Below are positions 39,865 to 48,367 of a stretch of DNA of 64,000 nucleotides, in pieces; position 1 is the stretch's first letter, and the number at the start of each line of letters is the position of its first letter. A program made the position numbers and the translations under genes. Below the pieces are notes generated by a model, which searched no databases, was not told the origin of the DNA, and worked only from the letters and a program-made list of their open reading frames with translations. This DNA comes from Flocculibacter collagenilyticus (lineage in GTDB: Bacteria; Pseudomonadota; Gammaproteobacteria; Enterobacterales; Alteromonadaceae): NCBI RefSeq assembly GCF_016469335.1, contig NZ_CP059888.1:2790001-2854000 (forward strand). Reading direction: 5' to 3'.

Positions 39865-40099
39865 CTATCCACACAGACTGTGGATAAATATGTTTAAAAG
39901 TTTAACTGGAAAGCGAATTAATTTAGTTATACAACAGCACAAAATGTAGAAAATAAAAATAGACAAATAAATTCAATAACTTACCTTCATACCAATCCGC
40001 GTTGCAAAAATAAAACTTGTGGATAACATTGCTTGTATCATTTTTAACCATAACTTTATTCACAGTTTAAAAAGTAATAACTGCTCGAATTGTGAATAA
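39865..40099. promoter_or_regulatory. DnaA-box cluster in the rppH-mutH intergenic region (DARS2-like)
   Basis: Four consensus DnaA boxes occur in 235 bp: TGTGGATAA at 39879-39887 and 40018-40026 (reverse of TTATCCACA), TTATTCACA at 40056-40064 and TGTGAATAA at 40091-40099. A fifth near-match, CTATCCACA at 39865-39873, forms an inverted pair with the first across CAGAC. The gap between the genes is about 430 bp and holds no gene. In E. coli the DnaA-reactivating sequence DARS2 lies next to mutH, so this may be its counterpart. Confidence 0.72.
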
Positions 40100-40182
40100 A
40101 CAATTTCCCTATGATTTAACATTGTCAATGATAGAATACGTATATTCATTTGCTAATTTGCACATTGTTACCACAAATATAA

Positions 40183-40884
40183 ATGACTAGCTCTTATTCA
40201 CAAAAGCCTACACCTCCACAATCTGAAAACGAATTACTGGAACGATGTAATCGCATTGCAGGGCACTCTATTGCTGAATTAGCTCAACAATTTAATGCTG
40301 CAACGCCAAAAAATTTAGTTAAAGACAAGGGTTGGCTAGGTCAAATGCTTGAACATGCACTTGGAGCAAGTGCGGCCTCCCGTCCAGAACCAGACTTCCC
40401 GCAATTAGGTATTGAATTAAAAACCTTACCCATCACTCCAAGTGGTAAACCACTAGAAACAACCTACGTCAGCATTACCCCATTGATTAATGTTAATGGG
40501 CTAAAGTGGCATCAGAGCAATGTTTATAAAAAACTAAGGCGCATTTTATGGGTACCCATTGTCACCAAAACACACGCCAATGAGACTATTCCTTTATCAC
40601 AACGCATAATCGCAACGCCCTTTATCTGGAGCCCTTCTGAAGCGCAAATGAATAGTTTAAAAGCAGACTGGGAAGAAATTATGGAAATGATTGCTACCGG
40701 TGAAGTGGAGTCTATCACGGCACGAATTGGTACTGTTATGCAGCTTCGCCCTAAAGGCGCAAATGCCAAAGCCTTAACAAATGCAATTGGTAAAGATGGC
40801 ACCGTAATCCAAACACTACCAAAAGGCTTTTATCTAAAAACTGAATTTACAAAGAAAATATTAGCAGAGCACTTTTCTTTATAA
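40183..40884 (+). CDS. mutH: DNA mismatch repair endonuclease MutH
   Basis: The product has 233 residues. The catalytic triad of this type II restriction-like fold is D71, E78 and K80 in DFPQLGIELKTLP, equal to E. coli D70/E77/K79. K-x-W-LGQMLEHALGA before it is also conserved. It nicks the unmethylated strand at hemimethylated GATC sites after MutS/MutL activation, which implies Dam methylation in this organism. It diverges from rppH. Confidence 0.95.
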   Translation: MTSSYSQKPTPPQSENELLERCNRIAGHSIAELAQQFNAATPKNLVKDKGWLGQMLEHALGASAASRPEPDFPQLGIELKTLPITPSGKPLETTYVSITPLINVNGLKWHQSNVYKKLRRILWVPIVTKTHANETIPLSQRIIATPFIWSPSEAQMNSLKADWEEIMEMIATGEVESITARIGTVMQLRPKGANAKALTNAIGKDGTVIQTLPKGFYLKTEFTKKILAEHFSL

Positions 40885-40918
40885 ACCTATTTAAAGTATT
40901 AAATTCTGAATTGTAGAA

Positions 40919-40953
40919 ATAAAAAAAGCCATGACGAAATTAACACCATGGCT
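40919..40953 (-). terminator. Rho-independent terminator of the 479-residue lipoprotein gene
   Basis: On the minus strand AGCCATG pairs with CATGGCT (7 bp, 13-base loop) and is followed by seven T. It sits about 30 bp after the lipoprotein stop and may also serve mutH weakly. Confidence 0.75.
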
Positions 40954-40982
40954 CATTCACTATTAATTTGCATTAATACTTT

Positions 40983-42422
40983 TTAATCTTCTAAGCAAGC
41001 TTCCCAGGTTTCTCCATCAAAGCTGCACTCTGTAGTATGTGTACCGTCTTTAGCACGAATAAATCTTTCCCATAAGCCTTCATTATTCTTAGTAACTTGT
41101 GTTAACTGATCGCCTTGAGAGAAGTCATATCGCTTATACCAGCTGTTATAAGGGATCTGAACTTCTTCATCAAATTTATAACCCATTACTGAAAGCTCAT
41201 CGATTAACTCTTGAGTGTCAAAAGCTTCTTCATTATTAGCAAGATCTATCCAGTGAGGTAGTGTTAAACTTTGCCATTGAGAAACTGAGGTAAAGAACGA
41301 CTTACCACCTTCATTATAGTAAGCCGAAAAGTTTCTCCAGCCTATGCTTCCAACTTCTGTAGGTTGACAGTTAGTATGATCATCAATTAAATGTAAATTC
41401 TTTGAAGAGTTAGATATTGAATACTCTACTCCATTGCTATTTACAAGTACTTGTTCAGAAAAACTACAATCAAACTGATCTGTTTCTCCTCCCATAAAAC
41501 GCACATCTGTAGTAGTTTCAATCCTTCCAGAATTCCAAGGTTTTGCAACAACATCACGATAATATATAGGACGAATTACTTGAGTAAGTGAGTCATTCAT
41601 TTGATCTTTTCGCCCTAAGTAACCTGCATCACCATACGAAATATGAACATCTCTAAACCAAACATGCTCATTTGGGTCTGGCAGTGCAACATGGGTATCC
41701 TGATAATGAACTACTCGCCTTTCAGTTGCATTTGGATACTGTGTTTCAAGTGAAGATGCATATGCAAAGCTCTGCTTAAGCCCCTTAACAATTTCTAAAG
41801 CTAGCAGTGTCGTTTCCGCATCATTTTCCGCAATGAAGTCTGAAAATATTTTTTCAGACGAAATATTGTACTTATTTACAGTGTTATAAATAGTATTAGA
41901 TAAACGCTCTTTCATTTTATCGCGCTTTTCTTGATCGTTTAATAACGCAGTGCAACTTTCTACAGGAGTTATTCCTAACTCAGCCTTAACGCCTTCCCAT
42001 AAAACGGTAGTTAAAGGTGAAATATTGAGTAATGTATCGTCAGTAATCGCTGCAAACAGTGGTGGACGATACATTTGATATGCTTCTGTCACTTCACCTT
42101 GATCTTCATCGTAAGCGCCTACAGGTACATCTACATATACAGCTGTGTATGCAGCACATTTAGCTTCAGTTGCAGTTAACTCTAGTAAGTAATTACCTGC
42201 GTCACCTGACACAGCCGTTGGCTCGCCTTCGTCAAACTGGCCATTACCATTAAAATCCAGCCACACTGTTGCACCACGCACATAACCATCGATCACTTTA
42301 CCTGTGATTGTTTTATTTTCTGGAGTGATAGGAGGCGGATTAGAGTTATCTGATGACGAGCTTCCGCCACAAGAAGCTAGCAAAGACACCGACAAGGCAA
42401 GAGTGAGCGATTTCAAACGCAT
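40983..42422 (-). CDS. Uncharacterised lipoprotein with a calcium-loop-like N-terminal module
   Basis: This 479-residue protein has a lipoprotein signal (LLASC17, then GGSSSSDNSN). Residues about 37-75 read GKVIDGYVRGATVWLDFNGNGQFDEGEP, with D-x-N-G-N-G-x-x-D-x-G-E resembling a calcium-binding loop. This type of module heads many Alteromonadales surface lipoproteins. The middle and C-terminal parts (about 130-479) have no recognised domain but contain several Cys and many Trp/Tyr. It probably faces the cell surface or periplasm. It is monocistronic, with a terminator. Function unknown. Confidence 0.8.
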   Translation of the reverse strand: MRLKSLTLALSVSLLASCGGSSSSDNSNPPPITPENKTITGKVIDGYVRGATVWLDFNGNGQFDEGEPTAVSGDAGNYLLELTATEAKCAAYTAVYVDVPVGAYDEDQGEVTEAYQMYRPPLFAAITDDTLLNISPLTTVLWEGVKAELGITPVESCTALLNDQEKRDKMKERLSNTIYNTVNKYNISSEKIFSDFIAENDAETTLLALEIVKGLKQSFAYASSLETQYPNATERRVVHYQDTHVALPDPNEHVWFRDVHISYGDAGYLGRKDQMNDSLTQVIRPIYYRDVVAKPWNSGRIETTTDVRFMGGETDQFDCSFSEQVLVNSNGVEYSISNSSKNLHLIDDHTNCQPTEVGSIGWRNFSAYYNEGGKSFFTSVSQWQSLTLPHWIDLANNEEAFDTQELIDELSVMGYKFDEEVQIPYNSWYKRYDFSQGDQLTQVTKNNEGLWERFIRAKDGTHTTECSFDGETWEACLED

Positions 42423-42751
42423 ACTAGATATTCCTTTATAGTTATTTTATAGATGAAATTTTGCTCGTTATACTATAGAAATAATACTTATTATCAATTG
42501 TTCTTTGTTACAAAATAAGAATAAATGTAAAGAAAGTTAGCTAATTTAAATCGCTACATTCTTAAAAGCTTCCTGTATTAGCCTTCCTTGCAAGCACGAA
42601 CTCGTTTCTACCACACAATCGAGCCCTCTAAATTATTTATTATTTTGTTACTAAGCTATAAGCAAATTTAAGCTTTCTCGCTTGGTTATCCGAGATGGCT
42701 ATGTAAAAATGCATGTCGAAAAATTAACAGCTGCAAATCAGGTGACAATGA
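42423..42751. other. Divergent intergenic region before the PspA module
   Basis: About 330 bp holding the promoters of two divergent lipoprotein genes. I tested a TGGC-TGC pair near 42697-42713 as a sigma-54 site, but the spacing is 2 bp too long. Confidence 0.5.
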
Positions 42752-43702
42752 ATGTCAGAGATCAAAACTTGGAAACTGATTAGTTTGTTTTGTTTGCTCA
42801 GCTTATTATTGGGCTGCGACTCTAAAGAAGAGCGAACACAACAAACAATTAAACTATTACATGAAGAAGCAACACTTGAAGTTAACGCTTTAGGTAATGC
42901 GTTAGATAAGAAGCAAATCCATAATGCAAAGCTATTAACTGAATATGGAAAAACGCTGAGTCAGCAAAATCCGCAATTAAGTGAAATTGCAAAAGTGATC
43001 ACACAAGATGCGACTAAGCAAGGACCGTTATACCAAAACCTACTCTCACGTTTAAGCGATTTAAAAACACCTTCACCTGAAATGCCAAGTGAAGAAGTGA
43101 TTAGACAAATTGAGTTAGTAAAAAGTGCAGCAAAAATCAGTGTATTTGCTGATGCTTTAACTGATCCTATAAATGTATTAGCAGACCTCTCTAACGGCAC
43201 TTTGCCCCGAGTTGGCGCCATCAGTGAAGCAGCAGAAACTGCAGCTAATAGTGCTACTGATATAGGTAACCAGTTAGTTGGCAACCCTAATTATGGCGAA
43301 TGGCAAACTAGCTCAAGTGGTATTAGCTTTTGGCAGTGGTATGCCATGTACCGTATATTTGATGACATCTTTGATCGAATAGAGTACGGAAGGTGGAGCA
43401 AGCGTCGTAAATATAGTTATTACAACGACTATGGTCGTTCGCGGTACACTAGCTATAAACAATATAAGCATCAAAATAAAATTGAAAACAGGACGCGCCA
43501 ATCATACAAAAGCCAAGGCAAACAATTTACCAGCCCTTACGCTAAAACTAAAACAGGTGCATCAGGATTGAGCCGCAGTAGCCACACCCCACCCGCTGTG
43601 CGTAGTAGTTACTCTAAAGCGAGTAACTATTCAAAGTCGAGCTCTGGCTCGGTGCGCAATAGCTCAAGTAGAACTTCTCGCGGCATTAGCCGAGGCAAAT
43701 AA
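42752..43702 (+). CDS. Lipoprotein with basic low-complexity tail, first gene of the PspA module
   Basis: The 316-residue lipoprotein has lipobox LLLGC22, then helical residues 25-175 and a short FWQWYAMYRIFDDIFDRIEYG amphipathic segment. The C-terminal 100 residues are extremely rich in Ser, Arg, Lys and Tyr (RSRYTSYKQYK, later SKSSSGSVRNSSSRTSRG). The tail is positively charged and probably disordered; it could bind anionic envelope polymers. The gene is 22 bp before the DUF350 gene. I recognise no family beyond its context in PspA-linked operons. Confidence 0.7.
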   Translation: MSEIKTWKLISLFCLLSLLLGCDSKEERTQQTIKLLHEEATLEVNALGNALDKKQIHNAKLLTEYGKTLSQQNPQLSEIAKVITQDATKQGPLYQNLLSRLSDLKTPSPEMPSEEVIRQIELVKSAAKISVFADALTDPINVLADLSNGTLPRVGAISEAAETAANSATDIGNQLVGNPNYGEWQTSSSGISFWQWYAMYRIFDDIFDRIEYGRWSKRRKYSYYNDYGRSRYTSYKQYKHQNKIENRTRQSYKSQGKQFTSPYAKTKTGASGLSRSSHTPPAVRSSYSKASNYSKSSSGSVRNSSSRTSRGISRGK

Positions 43703-43724
43703 GAATAATTAGCGGAGTCTAAAC

Positions 43725-44624
43725 ATGCATTACATTACTGGATTAACGGCTTGGTCGATTCAAGCATTATTAATTGATTTCATTATCATTGTCGCCCTAT
43801 TCGTTAGCTTAAAATATATCAAAGGTTGGGTGTCTAACCTTCATGCTAACGACGAAATAACAGAAAAAGATAACTTTGCATTCGGATTAAGTTTTGCAGC
43901 TGGTTTAGCCGGGCTTGCCATCGTATTAACAGGCATTACAAGCGGCGCCTTTGCAGATTCATTAGCACAAGAAGCAACACAAATGGCCGGTTATGGTCTT
44001 ATCGGTATTGCCCTCATTAAGTTTGGTCACTTTTTTCAAGATAAAGTGACACTTAGAAAAGTGAACCTACACGATGAGATTATCAAGGAAAATATTACTG
44101 CTGCACTAGTAGACTTTGGGCATGTAGTCAGTGTAGCGATTGTAATCCGTTCAGCACTAATTTGGGTATTAACTGAAGGCTGGCATGGCTTACCTATTGT
44201 AATAGTCGCCTTTATTATCGGTAATCTTTGCTTGTTACTAGTGAGCCAGTACCGAATATTTTTATTTAGACGAACCAATCGCAATGGGGATTGCTTGCAA
44301 CAAGCAATTACAGACAATAATATTGCGGTAGGTATACGTTATGCAGGCTTTTTAATTGGTAGTGCATTAGCATTAACTGCTGCGACGGGTATTGCCCCTT
44401 ACGTCGCTGACAACATCACTGCAAGTCTTGTTTACTGGTCAATTACCGCCCTAATCAGCATAGCTGCTTTTATTCTGCTTCATTTAATCATGATAAAAGC
44501 GATTCTTTCTGGTACGGATATATCTGATGAAATTAATCGCCAAAAGAATATAGGCGTAGCTACCATTTCCGCAGCAGTTTCATTTTCAATTGGCATAACA
44601 ATGGCGACTTTACTTGGCGCTTAA
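43725..44624 (+). CDS. DUF350 membrane protein (YjfL-like, duplicated)
   Basis: The 299-residue protein has about eight membrane segments arranged as two DUF350 units. The first covers about 15-135 (FGLSFAAGLAGLAIVLTGIT, YGLIGIALIKFGHFFQDK) and the second about 145-299 (VGIRYAGFLIGSALALTAAT, ending SFSIGITMATLLGA). DUF350/YjfL proteins occur with PspA homologues, as in the E. coli yjfIJKLMC operon, and may form an inner-membrane channel or platform. It lies between the lipoprotein and spermidine-synthase-like genes with short gaps. Confidence 0.88.
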   Translation: MHYITGLTAWSIQALLIDFIIIVALFVSLKYIKGWVSNLHANDEITEKDNFAFGLSFAAGLAGLAIVLTGITSGAFADSLAQEATQMAGYGLIGIALIKFGHFFQDKVTLRKVNLHDEIIKENITAALVDFGHVVSVAIVIRSALIWVLTEGWHGLPIVIVAFIIGNLCLLLVSQYRIFLFRRTNRNGDCLQQAITDNNIAVGIRYAGFLIGSALALTAATGIAPYVADNITASLVYWSITALISIAAFILLHLIMIKAILSGTDISDEINRQKNIGVATISAAVSFSIGITMATLLGA

Positions 44625-44661
44625 GTTTTCCGAGAATTTATATTTTATAGGTGTCTAAGAT

Positions 44662-46410
44662 TTGACAACCTCCACCTCAACGCCCCCAGCTATCGCGGCC
44701 AGCAAATTGCGTTTGCTTGGCCACGATATTCTGCTTATAAGTGTTATGGCAATCTTAGCTGGTTGCGGCCTTATTTATGAATATTTACTTTCGCATTACG
44801 CGGGAAGAGTATTAGGCGCTGTAGAAAGCGCCATTTATGCCATGATTGGCACCATGATTGTTGCTATGGGGATTGGTGCCTTTCTAGCACGTTGGTTCAA
44901 AGATCCCTTTACCGCCTTTGCATGGCTAGAAAGTTTAATTGCATTTCTGGGTATGAGCAGCATTTTAATTATTGCCAATATTATTGCGCTCACTTATACC
45001 CTGCCACATACACTCTCCAATCTTTATAATTTACCCACAAGTATCCCGCTTGATGGATATGTTTTCGAACAGCTTCAAGATGCGGCTCGCTTTTTACCTT
45101 ATGTTTTTGGCTTCGTATTAGGCATTCTAATTGGAATGGAAATTCCTCTTATAGCAAGAATTAGGCAACATGTTTACGGTCGATTTTTAGAAAATAATGC
45201 TGGTACTATTTATGGTGCAGATTACATTGGTGCAGGTATTGGAGCTGCTATTTGGGTATCCATAATGCTTTCTTTACCTATCATGCAAGCTGCGGCTTGG
45301 ACAGCACTCTTTAATATTGTCGCGGGCTTAGTGTTCTTAGCGCGTTACCATCAGCATGTTAAATTTGCTAAATCACTGCTTGTGACTCACATAGTGTTAT
45401 TCGGCTTATTTGTTCTGTTTTTATTTTTTGCGACATCTTGGATGAAAGATCTAAGCAATGTGTTATACAAAGACAAAGTGATATATTCCGAATCGACTAA
45501 GTATCAGCACATAGTTCTCACTGAACGACTAAGTAGAACACAAACGGCTCCTATCAATGACCTATTTCTAAATGGACGGCTTCAGTTTTCAAGTGCCGAT
45601 GAACATATCTACCACACTATGCTGGTATACCCCGCGATGCTGGCTGCCAACCGTCATGAGCAAGTATTAATTATTGGCGGTGGTGACGGCCTAGCACTTA
45701 GAGATGTGCTGAAGTGGCCTGTGCAACAAGCAACACTTGTTGATTTAGATGGTCAGTTATTATCCTTATTTGGATTGAAAAATGCTTCACACCCTTTAAT
45801 CCAAGAACACCATAAGTATATTTCTTCAAAGTTAACAACACTTAACGGCGACGCGTTTAATGATCCTAGAGCAAACATCATCATTGCCGATGCATTTTTG
45901 GAAGTGGAAAAAATGCTTGATCAAGGCCGCCTATTTGACAGCATCATTATTGATTTGCCAGATCCTAACCACCCAGATCTTAACAAGCTTTACAGCGACT
46001 ATTTCTACAATCACATTCGACAGTTACTTGCCCCAGATGGTGCACTGGTTGTTCAGTCTACTTCTCCCTATCATGCCAAAAATGCTTTTATTAGCATTGC
46101 TAAAACCGTTAAACAAGCTGGTTTTAAGCATGTTGAACAGTACCAACAAAACATCCCATCTTTTGGCCAGTGGGGCTGGACTATCGCCACACGCGCAGGC
46201 CAGCCAGCAAGCAAACGAATTGAACAAGTTAGTGAAATGCCCATTAACAATAACTGGCTGAATCAAACGTATTTAAAGGCTGCATTTGCCTTTCCAAATA
46301 ATTTTTTTGATAACAACAGTGTTATTGAAGTCAATCGATTAGGCTCAGGTGTGCTATACGACTATTACCGTCAAGCGTGGCAAGCAGAATCAGAGTTATA
46401 TAAAAATTAA
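44662..46410 (+). CDS. Membrane-bound spermidine-synthase-like aminopropyltransferase
   Basis: The start is a TTG at 44662 with AGGTG 8 bp upstream. The 582-residue protein has seven membrane helices in residues 20-260, then a Rossmann spermidine-synthase domain. YQHIVLTE (281-288), G339-G-G-D-G343 for decarboxylated S-adenosylmethionine, VDLDGQL, and IIIDLPDPNHPDLNKLYS as the catalytic aspartate loop are present. A soluble SpeE lacks the membrane part. This form occurs in PspA/DUF350 operons, where it may modify a polyamine or small amine at the membrane. Whether it still makes spermidine is not known. Confidence 0.87.
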   Translation: MTTSTSTPPAIAASKLRLLGHDILLISVMAILAGCGLIYEYLLSHYAGRVLGAVESAIYAMIGTMIVAMGIGAFLARWFKDPFTAFAWLESLIAFLGMSSILIIANIIALTYTLPHTLSNLYNLPTSIPLDGYVFEQLQDAARFLPYVFGFVLGILIGMEIPLIARIRQHVYGRFLENNAGTIYGADYIGAGIGAAIWVSIMLSLPIMQAAAWTALFNIVAGLVFLARYHQHVKFAKSLLVTHIVLFGLFVLFLFFATSWMKDLSNVLYKDKVIYSESTKYQHIVLTERLSRTQTAPINDLFLNGRLQFSSADEHIYHTMLVYPAMLAANRHEQVLIIGGGDGLALRDVLKWPVQQATLVDLDGQLLSLFGLKNASHPLIQEHHKYISSKLTTLNGDAFNDPRANIIIADAFLEVEKMLDQGRLFDSIIIDLPDPNHPDLNKLYSDYFYNHIRQLLAPDGALVVQSTSPYHAKNAFISIAKTVKQAGFKHVEQYQQNIPSFGQWGWTIATRAGQPASKRIEQVSEMPINNNWLNQTYLKAAFAFPNNFFDNNSVIEVNRLGSGVLYDYYRQAWQAESELYKN

Positions 46411-46419
46411 TTTTACAGG

Positions 46420-46469
46420 TTGACATAATATGTCAGTCATGTAATTCTTTAATCAGACATAGTATGTCA
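46420..46469 (+). promoter_or_regulatory. Two palindromic operators and a promoter before the DUF2170-pspA genes
   Basis: TGACATAATATGTCA (46421-46435) is a perfect 15-bp palindrome. AGACATAGTATGTCA (46455-46469) is a near-perfect second copy with centres 34 bp apart. A TTGACA -35 hexamer overlaps the first one, with a weak AATTCT-type -10 17 bp downstream. The second copy would then lie around the start of transcription, a typical repressor arrangement. Confidence 0.72.
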
Positions 46470-46489
46470 AAGTTAATAAGGTAAAGAAG

Positions 46490-46903
46490 ATGGAATTAAA
46501 CGAATTATCAATCAAACTTGCAAACTTCGAAACTGAGGGAGCTAACTTTGAATCTTTCTTAATTGCCAATCCTGGTGAACAAGAAGTACTGCAAGTGATT
46601 GTAGAGGGAAATGATGAATTACCCATTTTTGTCACACGCACTGAAGAGCAATTAATGTGTATCAGTTACCTGTTTGACGAAAGTGAAGTTAAAGCAGAAT
46701 TACGCCATGAATTAAATGAAGCTTTATTAAAGTTGAATGTTCCAATTCCTTTAAGTGCTTTTGCCAAAATCGATACACAATACGCGATTTTTGGTGCGTT
46801 AGCTGTTAGTTCTTCTTTGGATGAAATAACCCACGAGCTGGTTACCTTAGCTGACAATGCAATTGATGCGCTAGAAGCAGTAACCGCTTATTTAAATGAG
46901 TAA
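46490..46903 (+). CDS. DUF2170 protein (YjfI-like)
   Basis: The 137-residue acidic soluble protein matches the DUF2170 group: an N-terminal LIANPGEQEVLQVIVEGNDELP-type segment, FVTRTEEQLMCISYLFDESEV and a C-terminal helix ITHELVTLADNAIDALEAVTAY. In the E. coli yjfIJKL operon the corresponding gene also directly precedes a PspA homologue. It probably works with PspA; its biochemical role is unknown. It is the first gene after the palindromic operators. Confidence 0.84.
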   Translation: MELNELSIKLANFETEGANFESFLIANPGEQEVLQVIVEGNDELPIFVTRTEEQLMCISYLFDESEVKAELRHELNEALLKLNVPIPLSAFAKIDTQYAIFGALAVSSSLDEITHELVTLADNAIDALEAVTAYLNE

Positions 46904-46918
46904 TAGTGGAGCCAGATT

Positions 46919-47611
46919 ATGAGTATTTTAAAAAAATTATTTACCGCGGTACGTGGTGGTGCTAGAGAAGTTGGCGAATCAATTGTTGACGCTAATGGCA
47001 TCCGTATATTTGAACAAGAAATTGCTGACGCACAAAACGCCCTTCACAAAGCGAAAAAAAGCTTAACTGAAGTAATGGCAAAAGAAATGCAAACTAAACG
47101 CAAAATCAGTGCAATTGATGAGAGCATTGCTGAGCATGAAACTTACGCTGAGCAAGCGCTGGAAAAAGGTAACGAGCCTTTAGCATTAGAAATTGCTGAA
47201 AAGATTGGCGATTTTGAAACAGAAAAAGCTGAACATGAACAAGTATTAAGTGGTTTTACTAACCACATTGAAGTGCTTAAACAGCAGGTTAAAGAAGCAG
47301 AAAAATCGATAAAAGAAAATCAGCGTCAATTAACAATGGTAAAGACGACTGAGAGCGTACAAAAAGCCACTATGGCAGTTAACAGTACATTACATACAAA
47401 CGACTCCTCAATGACTAATGCCCGTCAATCTTTAGAACGCATTAAACAGCGTCAACAGGATCGTCAAGACCAACTTGGTGCGGCAAAGCAACTTGAAGCT
47501 GCTACAAATGGCGATGATTTAAAAGCGAAACTTGCAGATGCCGGTATTGGTGCACAAAACCAAAAAAGTAGCGACATTCTTGCTCGTATCAAAGCTAAAA
47601 AAGCAAATTAA
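46919..47611 (+). CDS. pspA: PspA/IM30 family protein (YjfJ-like)
   Basis: This 230-residue, almost entirely coiled-coil protein starts MSILKKLFTAVRGGAREVGESIVDANGIRIFEQEI, the amphipathic first helix and beginning of the ESCRT-III-like hairpin of PspA/Vipp1 proteins. Lys/Glu-rich helices cover about 40-190. The C-terminal DILARIKAK tail is typical of the YjfJ branch. PspA proteins polymerise on damaged inner membrane and reduce proton leakage. The gene lies 15 bp after DUF2170 and ends in a terminator. No pspB/pspC or pspF is found nearby, so control differs from the E. coli psp operon. Confidence 0.92.
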   Translation: MSILKKLFTAVRGGAREVGESIVDANGIRIFEQEIADAQNALHKAKKSLTEVMAKEMQTKRKISAIDESIAEHETYAEQALEKGNEPLALEIAEKIGDFETEKAEHEQVLSGFTNHIEVLKQQVKEAEKSIKENQRQLTMVKTTESVQKATMAVNSTLHTNDSSMTNARQSLERIKQRQQDRQDQLGAAKQLEAATNGDDLKAKLADAGIGAQNQKSSDILARIKAKKAN

Positions 47612-47626
47612 TACCACAATGATAAT

Positions 47627-47660
47627 AAAGGAGGCTTAGCCTCCTTTTCTCGTTTTTATG
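47627..47660 (+). terminator. Rho-independent terminator after pspA
   Basis: A perfect 9-bp stem (AAAGGAGGC with GCCTCCTTT, TTA loop) is followed by a T-rich stretch (TCTCGTTTTT). It lies 16 bp after the pspA stop, so the next two genes may have a separate promoter or rely on read-through. Confidence 0.82.
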
Positions 47661-47728
47661 ACTACATACCTAACGTGATAGGCTCCGTAATAACCTTAGG
47701 TATAAATAAACTAATGAACAGGTGATAA

Positions 47729-48367
47729 ATGTTTGGCTTCTTCAAATCTAAAAAAAAGCCCGAGCGCCAGCTTACTCATCCTAGCGAATTAAAAGTTGAC
47801 GACATGCTAACGGTTATTGATTCTTTTGCTTACCCTTCTTGGCTTAAAGGACAAACACTGAAAGTTACTGATGTACAAACGTATCAATATCAGCACAGTG
47901 CAGAATACGAATTTGTTCTTGAAAGTGAATCAGGCAACGTAGCGTTCCTACAAATTGAGCGTGAAGACGGTGAAGAATTTGCTAACTTCTCTATCAAAAT
48001 TCAACGCAGTGATGTTGACGCTATTTTCACTTTAGATGAGTTTGCACGTATCTTTGATGAAGATGGTCTCACTCAAATTAAAGTGGCTAATAAACCAGAA
48101 AAATTTGAACGCTTCCTCGCTAATACGTATCAGCAATCTGAAGCGCCTTACGTTTGTTACTACCATGAAAAAGACTACCGTAATCTTAGCTTACCTCGCT
48201 ATCAAGATGAAAGCGGTGAGCCTTGTGAAGTGATTCATCTTGAATCTGAAGATGAAAACCACAGCATAAACATTGAAATCTGGGATGGCGGTGAGACTGA
48301 AGTGTCGCTAACAATCTCGCGACCTATTAACGATATTGTAGATCTATTCCCAGGTAACAACGCGTGA
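47729..48367 (+). CDS. PspA-operon associated protein, DUF2491/DUF4178-like
   Basis: This 212-residue acidic soluble protein starts MFGFFKSKKKPERQL, like other members of PspA-linked small-protein families. Two beta-rich parts follow (about 20-125 with LKVDDMLTVID and a WLKGQTLKVTDVQTY strand pair, and about 135-210). The E. coli operon has yjfK (DUF2491) at the corresponding place; DUF4178 is an alternative assignment. I cannot decide between them by eye. It is followed by an overlapping gene (GTGA). Confidence 0.7.
   Translation: MFGFFKSKKKPERQLTHPSELKVDDMLTVIDSFAYPSWLKGQTLKVTDVQTYQYQHSAEYEFVLESESGNVAFLQIEREDGEEFANFSIKIQRSDVDAIFTLDEFARIFDEDGLTQIKVANKPEKFERFLANTYQQSEAPYVCYYHEKDYRNLSLPRYQDESGEPCEVIHLESEDENHSINIEIWDGGETEVSLTISRPINDIVDLFPGNNA

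Noticed and set aside
42697-42715. Sigma-54 promoter before the PspA module
   Set aside because: TGGCTA and ATGC are present, but the distance between GG and GC is 2 bp too long for sigma-54.
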